A stretch of 64,000 nt of DNA from Kangiella shandongensis. GTDB taxonomy: Bacteria; Pseudomonadota; Gammaproteobacteria; Enterobacterales; Kangiellaceae. Positions 17,343 through 25,067 of this stretch are shown here, piece by piece (within the stretch, counting starts at the first letter, position 1; every line of letters begins with the position of its first letter). Position numbers and translations under genes: made by a program. The stretch spans positions 214,761 to 278,760 of the forward strand of contig NZ_JACNML010000005.1 in assembly GCF_020005365.1 (NCBI RefSeq), read 5' to 3'. The notes beneath the pieces are model-generated. The model saw nothing but the letters and a program-made list of their open reading frames with translations. It did not search any database and had not been told where the DNA came from.

Positions 17343-19355
17343 TTACAACAGGTGGCGTTTTATTTTTCTATTCCAGTTATTAGAAAAAATTCGTTTGTTG
17401 CCTTCGTAGGCATCCAGCTCGGCATCAAGATAAAAGTAACTTTCATCACATTGTAGAACGGTACGAGTGATCGTTTTGATATGCCAGTCACCGCGTTGCA
17501 GGCTTCTGGTCCAAACCGTTACGCCTTTAGGAGAGTTAAAGTCATCATCTTGATACGAATACCATTCTTCGACCTTGCGCTCTACCATCATATTGATATC
17601 TTCCAGATGAATAATACCGTTGTCATTTATAACCTCCAAGGTCGAAATATCCTTATCCAGCGAACGGATGACGCGCCAGTCGTGATGACCTTCTGTGAGC
17701 TGGCGGTATTCACTACTGGCAGACATTTCCGGTTCTTCAAAGCGAAGCGCTTCATCTCGTGGGGTTCGCGTTGGTAAGATTAACTTACTGTTACCGGTAT
17801 GGACGGTGAGTTGAGTGGACTTTGGGGGTGGCCAGGCTAAAGGGAAGTAAGAGGACGATATGGCAAGACGAATACGATGGCCCTTCGGGAAGCTTTGTGC
17901 TATCTGATTAAGTTGCACACGAAATCGGTAAACTTTATCGACCTGTAAGGGCGTGGGGTCTGAGTGACTGTCGCGATGGGTCAAATTTAGCAAGCCATAG
18001 CTGACTCGGGTGGTCTTGTTATCCGGCTGCATATCAGACAGGCGCACTGCAATCATCGCCACTGGCTGACTCGCAGAGACCTGTATTTCAATAATGGGAG
18101 CACCGAGTATTTCCAGAGTTTCAGGTAGCGGATCACTCGTAAAGACCAAAGCGCCGCCATCCTCTTCGCGTTGATCATGGGGCAGATCCGGTGTGGCACT
18201 GTAAGAACACCACTTACCAGCAAACAGTCCGTTACTGAGTGGTGATTGAAGCACCAGGGCTTTCGCTGGAATTTCGGTGTCATCATCGACTAAACGGTAT
18301 TCGGCCAGCTTAAAGGTTTTGGGTTTGATATTTGGGGACGGCCAGGAGTGCTCGCCAATCCAGCGACCAAAGCGCTGATGATAAAAAGTAGAGGGTGGTA
18401 CACTTTCCAGCATCCAGGCTCGTAGCATGGGCTCATGCATAATGTCGGTTTCAATACCCTTTAACCATTTATCCCACCATCGCAGGCACTCCTGTAGGAA
18501 GCCAATAGCTGGTCCGGGCACACCGAGGTGAGGATACTTATGGCTCCATGGTCCAATGAGGCCCAGACGAGGCCCGGACAAATTTTCCAGCAGGCGAAAG
18601 ACCGTGTTGGAATAGCCATCGGCCCAGCCGCTGACGGCCATAACAGGAACCTGTACGCGTGAAAAATCTTCGCATATTGAGCCGTGTTGCCAATAACTGT
18701 CGCGGTGCTGGTGCTTAAGCCAGTTTTCAAGCCATAAATTATTGGCTTCCAGTCGCTGAAGCCACATTTCTCGCCACTTCTTCCCCACGATCTCTGGATC
18801 GGGGGGAAGTGAATTATAAGAGAACATGGTTGAGGCCCAGGACAGGTTATCACCGAGCAGGCAGCCCCCCATGTAATGAACATCATCGGCGTATCGGTCA
18901 TCGGTGGAGCAGACGGTAATAACGGCTTTGAGCGGGGGCGGTTGCATCGCTGCGATCTGCAGGCCGTTAAAGCCTCCCCATGAGATACCAATCATTCCCA
19001 CCTTGCCATCACACCAGGACTGTTGAGTTAGCCACTCAAGGATGGCATAACCATCATCCAGTTCCTGCTGTAGATACTCGTCCGTTAATAACCCTTCTGA
19101 GTCGCCGCTACCCCGTAAATCGACGCGTAGACAGGCATAACCGTGGCCAGCAAAATAAGGATGCATACTCTCATCACGCAAGCGAACACCATCACGCTTA
19201 CGGTACGGGATAAATTCTAATATGGCCGGTACGGGGTTGTCTTCGGCATCAACAGGCATCCAGATACGTGCAGCCAAGCGAGTCCCGTCGGGCATCGGTA
19301 TCCAGTAATGCTCGATGTGTAGAATCTGATTCGGATAGTTTTCAACAATCCTCAT
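17343..19355 (-). CDS. CocE/NonD family serine hydrolase
   Basis: A 670-residue hydrolase related to cocaine esterase and X-Pro dipeptidyl-peptidases. The N-terminal strand HYWIPMPDGTRLAARIWMP is typical. The nucleophile is Ser125 in GISWGG, and RGSGDSEG lies ahead of it. The C-terminal half carries the jelly-roll XPP domain (GHRIRLAISSSYFPLAWP). No signal peptide is seen, so it is cytosolic, and the substrate is unknown. It follows the ATP-grasp gene by 28 bp on the same strand, and the two may act in one pathway. Confidence 0.88.
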   Translation of the reverse strand: MRIVENYPNQILHIEHYWIPMPDGTRLAARIWMPVDAEDNPVPAILEFIPYRKRDGVRLRDESMHPYFAGHGYACLRVDLRGSGDSEGLLTDEYLQQELDDGYAILEWLTQQSWCDGKVGMIGISWGGFNGLQIAAMQPPPLKAVITVCSTDDRYADDVHYMGGCLLGDNLSWASTMFSYNSLPPDPEIVGKKWREMWLQRLEANNLWLENWLKHQHRDSYWQHGSICEDFSRVQVPVMAVSGWADGYSNTVFRLLENLSGPRLGLIGPWSHKYPHLGVPGPAIGFLQECLRWWDKWLKGIETDIMHEPMLRAWMLESVPPSTFYHQRFGRWIGEHSWPSPNIKPKTFKLAEYRLVDDDTEIPAKALVLQSPLSNGLFAGKWCSYSATPDLPHDQREEDGGALVFTSDPLPETLEILGAPIIEIQVSASQPVAMIAVRLSDMQPDNKTTRVSYGLLNLTHRDSHSDPTPLQVDKVYRFRVQLNQIAQSFPKGHRIRLAISSSYFPLAWPPPKSTQLTVHTGNSKLILPTRTPRDEALRFEEPEMSASSEYRQLTEGHHDWRVIRSLDKDISTLEVINDNGIIHLEDINMMVERKVEEWYSYQDDDFNSPKGVTVWTRSLQRGDWHIKTITRTVLQCDESYFYLDAELDAYEGNKRIFSNNWNRKIKRHLL

Positions 19356-19383
19356 GGTATACCCCTGTCTTTACCTTAACTCA

Positions 19384-20682
19384 TTAACCAACCGGTTCAA
19401 ATTCTATGGCTATGGCATTCTGTAAGTCGTGATACTTTTGCAGTAGTTCTGCCTGGCTATTACCTCCAACAAATATAACTGCAATCTCATAGCTATAGCT
19501 ATCTTGATCGGGTAGTGAAGAAAGCTGTATGCCAGCCTCAGCCGCTAGTTGTATTGTGACATCGGGAAACTGTCTGCAAATATCATCTAGTTCGTCTGCG
19601 GTTGGTACTCGTGTAACGATGGCGTCTTCATAGATACGCCACATAAATTTTGCTGCAATCCTGTATTTTCCTCGACGTTGAGGAAAGTCCGGTTGTTGAC
19701 CGAGGGCCACTTCCAACATGACTTTGTGATTGGAGGCCCCATCGACAGCCTGGAATAAAGGGCAGTGTGACTTGGATATGCGGCTATTGATCTCTAATAG
19801 CGAAATGGAGTTGTTGCTGCGCTGCCAATAAAACTCAATATTAAAAGGAGCATTGTCATATTGAATGTGTTTGAGAAAACGCGTTGCGACTGCAATCATT
19901 CTTTGCTGCACGCTTTGCGGGATTGAGGAAGGGTACTGGTAGCGTAAAAACGTTGAGCGATGTTGGGCATCGCGAATAGAGTCTACCACACCATAAACCG
20001 TGACTTGGCCGTTGTAGACATAACCTTCTAAGGTACATTGCCGACCAATTGAAATAAGCTCTTCAACAATACAGTGGTTACCGTCTATAGCGGCAATATC
20101 ATTGGGCAGCTCGGCGAACTGGAGGAGGTAATTAAATGGCTTGGCAAAACGAAAAATACCTTCGCGGATTTGTTGGATAGCATGTTTCAACTGTTTATGG
20201 TTGCTAACTTTGAATCCGAGGTAGGAAGATACGGATTTAACGGGTTTGATCCAAAAAGGAAAGTCGACAGTGATCTGTTGGCTATAGTTATCATCGAAAG
20301 GGTTAACGCCACAATAATTGGGTAGGTAATCGGGGATAACTTTACTTTGCTCTAGACGACTCCAGTATTTGTGTTCGCATTTAAGAACCGCTTCAAAGCT
20401 GGCTGACGGCAGATGAAATGGTTTCCGCAGGAGGGGGAGCATGGTACTGACGGGAAAATCCCAGTAGCCGACGATAGCATTGATCGAGTGGGGAAAATGT
20501 TTGAGCCGCTCTGTTGCGCCGTTCAGCAGTTGCTGAACGGGGAACTCAGGAGCGGCTTTGACCTCTTGATGACTGAACAGCTCATGAAATCGGTATAGAT
20601 GCTCGGTATCCAGAGCCTGCATTTGCTGTAAGTTAAATGCATCCGCCCCAAAAACAAAAATGTTTTTGTGCAACGGCTCCAT
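19384..20682 (-). CDS. ATP-grasp domain protein
   Basis: A 432-residue cytosolic protein. The central region (about 110-310) has ATP-grasp features: PFWIKPVKSVSSYLGFKV for the phosphate-binding strand, IVEELISIGRQCTLEGYV, and FNIEFYWQRSNNSISLLEINSRIS with the metal-binding Glu and Asn. Such enzymes ligate a carboxylate to an amine or thiol using ATP. The N-terminal 100 residues lack a recognised domain. It is paired with a CocE/NonD hydrolase downstream. The substrate is unknown. Confidence 0.8.
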   Translation of the reverse strand: MEPLHKNIFVFGADAFNLQQMQALDTEHLYRFHELFSHQEVKAAPEFPVQQLLNGATERLKHFPHSINAIVGYWDFPVSTMLPLLRKPFHLPSASFEAVLKCEHKYWSRLEQSKVIPDYLPNYCGVNPFDDNYSQQITVDFPFWIKPVKSVSSYLGFKVSNHKQLKHAIQQIREGIFRFAKPFNYLLQFAELPNDIAAIDGNHCIVEELISIGRQCTLEGYVYNGQVTVYGVVDSIRDAQHRSTFLRYQYPSSIPQSVQQRMIAVATRFLKHIQYDNAPFNIEFYWQRSNNSISLLEINSRISKSHCPLFQAVDGASNHKVMLEVALGQQPDFPQRRGKYRIAAKFMWRIYEDAIVTRVPTADELDDICRQFPDVTIQLAAEAGIQLSSLPDQDSYSYEIAVIFVGGNSQAELLQKYHDLQNAIAIEFEPVG

Positions 20683-20848
20683 GGTTGAATTCTTGTCGAA
20701 ACCTCGTCAAGTTTGATTGCAAACTAACCAACCCTAGCATAACACTTTTAAGGCTAACTTTCTGACTGCTGGCAATAGGTCATAGCCGTAAATAGTGCTT
20801 GGTGTGGCTCATTCACTGACCAGTACCGATTAAAATCAGCCAGCAAAA

Positions 20849-21811
20849 CTACGGGTTTGCCTGATTCAAAAGGCTCTGTATATTATCCGCCATACCCTGG
20901 ATCAGACGTTGCTTGGCTTCATGGCTGGCCCAGGCGATATGTGGCGTAATGGCTAGATTAGGTACATCGTCTGCCAATAAGGGGTTATCTGGGCTCGGAG
21001 GTTCCACCGATAAAACATCTAAACCGGCACCTGCAATAACTTTGTTTTTAAGTCCGTTGGCCAAATCACTTTCATCAATGATCGGTCCGCGAGCCGTGTT
21101 AATAATATAGGCCGAGGATTTCATCTGTTGTAAAAAACTTTCATCAACCAGTCCCTGCGTCACTTCCGTTAGCGGGCAGTGTAGCGATACAAAATCTGCT
21201 TTGGGTAGTGCCTGGTCGAGAGTGATCTGGTTATCTCGCATGGGACGTCCCGGGATGTTGGCGATCAGTACCGTCATGCCAAAGGCTTTAGCCAGTTCCT
21301 CGACTTTCTGCCCTATATTGCCGTAGCCGATCAGTACCAGCGTTTTGCCTTTCAGCTCCATAATTGGAAAATCGGTCAGGGTAAACATACGGCTTTTTTG
21401 CCAGGCGCCCTGTGCGGTTAATTGGTAATGCTCACAGGCACGAGTAGCAAAGTTGAGCATAAACTGCACAGTCAGCTGAGCGACGGCGAAGGTTGAGTAG
21501 TCAGCAACATTAAAGCACCGAACGTTTAATTCCTTGGCGGCCTCTAAATCAATGTTGTTCATGCCGGTTGCCGCCAGCTGAATGGCTTTCAAATTTGGCA
21601 GCTGCCGTAAAGTCGCACGATCAAGAACCACTTTGTTGGTAATGATGACATCAGCATCTTTGCTGCGAGCGATGACTTCGTCAGGTTTGGTTAAACGGTA
21701 GGCGTCAAACTCGGTAAAGCAGTTTGCCAGTGGTGACAGGTCGACAGCAGGCTGGCTTGATTTACCCTGCCAGTTACCGAGTGTATCAGCATCTAAGAAT
21801 ACGGCGCGCAC
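20849..21811 (-). CDS. D-2-hydroxyacid dehydrogenase
   Basis: A 320-residue NAD(P)-dependent dehydrogenase. The Rossmann fingerprint is LVLIGYGNIGQKV (about 153-165). NTARGPIIDESDL carries the substrate-binding Arg, with the conserved Glu in the following strand, and TPHIAW has the catalytic His. It resembles glycerate/hydroxypyruvate reductases, but the substrate cannot be fixed. It starts 24 bp after the hydratase-like lipoprotein gene on the same strand. Confidence 0.92.
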   Translation of the reverse strand: MRAVFLDADTLGNWQGKSSQPAVDLSPLANCFTEFDAYRLTKPDEVIARSKDADVIITNKVVLDRATLRQLPNLKAIQLAATGMNNIDLEAAKELNVRCFNVADYSTFAVAQLTVQFMLNFATRACEHYQLTAQGAWQKSRMFTLTDFPIMELKGKTLVLIGYGNIGQKVEELAKAFGMTVLIANIPGRPMRDNQITLDQALPKADFVSLHCPLTEVTQGLVDESFLQQMKSSAYIINTARGPIIDESDLANGLKNKVIAGAGLDVLSVEPPSPDNPLLADDVPNLAITPHIAWASHEAKQRLIQGMADNIQSLLNQANP

Positions 21812-21835
21812 GATAGCTCCTTAAAGAATCGATCA

Positions 21836-22630
21836 TTAGCGAATAGAAAAAGCAATAACAGCGTCAGCAGCCTTATCGGATTCAGCATTTAAGTTAAAGC
21901 GTGCTTCATACTGTCCTCGCTGTGCAGGCAGCATTGTGCCAAGTGCCCCGGTGATCAGCAAGTGGTTTGCTTCAAGGCGATAGCCGACGGCTATAAGGCG
22001 GTTTATCATCCACACCAGGGCTTCTTTTTGATCGCCCATGGCGTCGGTGGCCTGGCCGCGGGTGAGTTCTTTGCCGTTCTTTACCAGGGTCGCTTCTGCT
22101 TGATTGATACGACTGGGATCGAAGGGAAAAGCTCGTCCAATAATAAACTGGTTAGAACCGACGTTACTGGTGACCAGTGTTAAGGCGGTCATTTCTTCTT
22201 TACGAGCAAAGCGCAGGTTCGGTAGTTCGACCACGGGAATCATTGCTTTAATGTAGTGTGGTAATTGATCTTCAGTGATGGGACGGGTAATGGGTTTGCT
22301 GAGGACGAAACCAAGTTCTACTTCCAGTCGCAGATCATGATAGTTGTTCAGAGCGTAAGCCGCGCGATCGCGACTGAGACCGCTGTAAAACAGGGCGCCG
22401 ACCAGCGGTTGATCGGTGTTAAAGGCTTCCTGACCCTTTTCGCTGGTTAGGCCTGCTTTAAATCCGACGATAGGATCCTTCATGGAGTGCTGTAACACAC
22501 TGATTTTTTGCAGGGAATAAGCCTGAGAAAAGTTTTTCTCTTCGCTCGTTGGCTCGCCCGAGTAAAGGCCGCAACCAGATAATGTGATTAATAACGATAA
22601 AAAGGGTAATAAAAGCTTCGTATTTTTCAT
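21836..22630 (-). CDS. Lipoprotein with 2-keto-4-pentenoate hydratase-like (FAH superfamily) domain
   Basis: A 264-residue protein from the ATG at 22630; an upstream TTG at 22645 is possible. The N-terminus MKNTKLLLPFLSLLITLSGC is a lipoprotein signal with lipobox LSGC. The mature part aligns with MhpD-type hydratases: VGFKAGLTSE, PLVGALFYSG, RLEVELGFVLSKPI with metal-binding acidic residues, and an ITGALGTMLPAQRGQ tail. These enzymes are normally cytosolic, so a membrane-anchored extracytoplasmic copy is unusual. The gene is divergent from uvrD with only about 42 bp between start codons. Confidence 0.75.
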   Translation of the reverse strand: MKNTKLLLPFLSLLITLSGCGLYSGEPTSEEKNFSQAYSLQKISVLQHSMKDPIVGFKAGLTSEKGQEAFNTDQPLVGALFYSGLSRDRAAYALNNYHDLRLEVELGFVLSKPITRPITEDQLPHYIKAMIPVVELPNLRFARKEEMTALTLVTSNVGSNQFIIGRAFPFDPSRINQAEATLVKNGKELTRGQATDAMGDQKEALVWMINRLIAVGYRLEANHLLITGALGTMLPAQRGQYEARFNLNAESDKAADAVIAFSIR

Positions 22631-22672
22631 ACAATAGCCCATCAATTATATTTACGACTAAGCATAGCCTAT

Positions 22673-24847
22673 ATGGATGCCACAAGCATAATCGAATCAT
22701 TAAACGATGCACAAAAAGAAGCCGTCACGGCGCCGAACAAGGCGTTACTGGTATTAGCCGGCGCGGGCTCGGGTAAGACTCGGGTGCTGGTGCACCGTAT
22801 TGCCTGGCTGGTCAAGGTGGAGCAAGTGTCAGCACACTCCATTTTAGCGGTAACCTTTACCAATAAAGCGGCGAAGGAAATGCTGGGGCGAGTCGAGGAT
22901 ATGCTGGCGATGCCGGCGCGGGGCATGTGGGTCGGCACCTTCCACAGCATTGCGCACCGCTTGCTGCGCGCGCACTATAAAGATGCGGGTTTACCGGAAG
23001 GTTTCCAGATTCTGGATTCGCAGGATCAGCTACGTGTGGTCAAGCGGGTGATGAAAGAGCTTAACCTGGATGATAACGAGTGGCCGCCAAAGCAGGCGCA
23101 ATGGTTTATTAACGCCAAGAAAGACGATGGTTTGCGCCCGGGGGATATTCACCATCACGGTGACTTCTTTATCAGCACCATGCTCAAGGTGTACTACGCC
23201 TACGAAGAAGCCTGTAAAACGGCTGGCCTGGTCGATTTCAACGAATTACTGCTACGCGCCTATGAGCTGTGGGCTAAGAATCCACGAATATTGCAGCACT
23301 ATCAGGAGCGTTTCCAGCATATTCTGGTGGACGAGTTTCAGGATACCAATGCTATTCAGTACGCCTGGATTCGATTGCTGTGTAATGACAACAACCGCAT
23401 TACCATCGTAGGCGATGACGATCAGTCGATTTACGGCTGGCGTGGTGCCAAGATCGAAAATATCCAGCAGTTTGAGAATGATTTCCCTGATTGCAAAATC
23501 TCGCGCCTTGAACAGAATTACCGCTCGACGGCGACTATCCTTAAAGCAGCCAATGCGGTGATTGCCTATAACAGTGAGCGTATGGGCAAGAGTCTGTGGA
23601 CGGATGGTAATGAAGGCGAACCGATCATTACTTACGCTGCCTTTAATGAGCAGGAAGAGGCGCGTTTTATTGCGGCGCGGATCGAAGACTGGGTGCAGCA
23701 GGGCAATGAGCACAGTGACATAGCCGTGCTTTATCGCAGCAATGCGCAGTCACGGATCCTGGAAGATGCCATGCTGAATCGAAATATCCCTTATCGGATT
23801 TATGGTGGGCTAAGATTCTTCGAGCGCGCGGAAATTAAAGATACTCTGGCTTACTTACGCTTGATGACCAACCGTGATGACGATGCTTCCTTTGAGCGAG
23901 TAGTGAATACACCGGCGCGTGGACTCGGAGAAAAGTCGGTCGATCTGGTCAGGGCGCAGGCGCGTAACGATGAAACTTCATTATGGCAGGCGGCTAATAA
24001 GATGGTGGTAGAGCAACTGCTGCCACCAAGGGCGCGGACGGCGATGGCAACCTTCTTGCACCTGATCAATGAACTCGATTCCAGCACTACGGAACTGGAT
24101 CTGTGGGAGCAGACAGAGGTGGTGATCGAGCATTCTGGTTTGATGGATAAAGTCAGCAAAGAAAAAGGCGAAAAAGCGCAGGCGCGAAAGGAAAACTTAC
24201 AGGAATTGGTCAATGCGACCCGTGAGTTTGATCCGGACGAAGTCATTCCGGAAGAAACACCGGACATGACACCGCTGACAGCATTTATTGCCCATGCTTC
24301 GTTGGAAGCGGGCGATACGCAGGCTGAAGAATATCAGGATGCGGTGCAGATGATGACCTTGCACTCGGCGAAGGGACTGGAATTCCCGTTGGTGTTTATC
24401 GCCGGGATGGAAGAAAAATTGTTCCCGCATCAGATGTCGCTCGATGAGCCGGGGGGGCTGGAAGAAGAAAGGCGCCTGGCCTATGTGGGGATTACCCGTG
24501 CCATGCAGCAGTTGTATCTGACCTATGCCGAAAAACGTCGCATGTGGGGGCGCGAAACTTATCCGACCGTATCGCGTTTTATCAATGAAATTCCAGCCGA
24601 GCTGTTGACCGAAGTACGTCTGAACACCCAGGTGCAGCGCCCGGTCTTTAAAAAAGAATCGCCGCTCCGAGCCAAAGGCCCGGAAGGGTTTCATCTCGGA
24701 CAGCTGGTCAGTCACCCCAAGTTTGGTAAGGGCATTATTATTAATTATGAAGGCGACGGCCCACAGGCTTCGGTGCAGGTTAATTTTGAAAAAGAAGGCC
24801 TGAAAAAACTAATGTTAGCATATGCTAAATTAGAACCTGCTACATAA
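22673..24847 (+). CDS. uvrD: DNA helicase II (UvrD)
   Basis: A 724-residue superfamily 1 3'-5' helicase used in nucleotide excision and mismatch repair. Motifs in order: Q-motif LNDAQKEAV, Walker A AGAGSGKTRVL (about 28-38), Ia TFTNKAAKEM, DEFQDTN (motif II), DDQSIYGWRGA (motif III), QNYRST (IV), TLHSAKGLEFPLVF (V) and VGITRAM (VI). The length matches E. coli UvrD (720). The C-terminus has the LVSHPKFGKGIII Tudor-like segment that contacts RNA polymerase. Confidence 0.97.
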   Translation: MDATSIIESLNDAQKEAVTAPNKALLVLAGAGSGKTRVLVHRIAWLVKVEQVSAHSILAVTFTNKAAKEMLGRVEDMLAMPARGMWVGTFHSIAHRLLRAHYKDAGLPEGFQILDSQDQLRVVKRVMKELNLDDNEWPPKQAQWFINAKKDDGLRPGDIHHHGDFFISTMLKVYYAYEEACKTAGLVDFNELLLRAYELWAKNPRILQHYQERFQHILVDEFQDTNAIQYAWIRLLCNDNNRITIVGDDDQSIYGWRGAKIENIQQFENDFPDCKISRLEQNYRSTATILKAANAVIAYNSERMGKSLWTDGNEGEPIITYAAFNEQEEARFIAARIEDWVQQGNEHSDIAVLYRSNAQSRILEDAMLNRNIPYRIYGGLRFFERAEIKDTLAYLRLMTNRDDDASFERVVNTPARGLGEKSVDLVRAQARNDETSLWQAANKMVVEQLLPPRARTAMATFLHLINELDSSTTELDLWEQTEVVIEHSGLMDKVSKEKGEKAQARKENLQELVNATREFDPDEVIPEETPDMTPLTAFIAHASLEAGDTQAEEYQDAVQMMTLHSAKGLEFPLVFIAGMEEKLFPHQMSLDEPGGLEEERRLAYVGITRAMQQLYLTYAEKRRMWGRETYPTVSRFINEIPAELLTEVRLNTQVQRPVFKKESPLRAKGPEGFHLGQLVSHPKFGKGIIINYEGDGPQASVQVNFEKEGLKKLMLAYAKLEPAT

Positions 24848-24943
24848 CTTCTTGATTTACAAGCCAAAATAATCTCAAATTTATTTATCTTGTATCGTTT
24901 CGTAACAATGTGTGGTGAATTTGTAAAATAACAAAATTAATCC

Positions 24944-24973
24944 TTGATCCACTAATCTATTAACTGGTTTAAT
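24944..24973 (+). promoter_or_regulatory. Sigma70-like promoter of subtilase 1, shared geometry
   Basis: TTGATC (24944-24949), 18 bp, TTTAAT (24968-24973). The same -35/-10 pair with exactly 18 bp spacing occurs before the second and third subtilase genes. A TTTGTAAAATAA stretch upstream is also shared with the second gene. Confidence 0.6.
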
Positions 24974-24976
24974 CAG

Positions 24977-25036
24977 TGCCTGCCCTAATTTCTGAAGATG
25001 GATCTTTAGTTTTGTCTTCAGGCATTGGGGTTTTTT
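24977..25036 (+). terminator. Leader terminator/attenuator-like hairpin before subtilase 1
   Basis: CCCTAA (24983-24988) pairs with TTGGGG (25025-25030, one G-U). Inside it, CTGAAGA (24992-24998) pairs with TCTTCAG (25015-25021), and a run of six T follows at 25031-25036. A competing pairing is TGCCTG (24977-24982) with CAGGCA (25019-25024). It sits after the predicted promoter and before the start codon, so it would be in the 5' leader. It could instead, or also, terminate uvrD. Confidence 0.6.
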
Positions 25037-25067
25037 GTTAGCTAAATTAAACCTAGGGGGTAGGTTA

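Noticed and set aside
24977..25036. Hairpin simply as the uvrD terminator
   Set aside because: Not excluded, but it begins about 130 bp after uvrD and after a promoter-like element, and a matching hairpin at 30215 lies where no upstream gene needs a terminator. I therefore favour a leader role.
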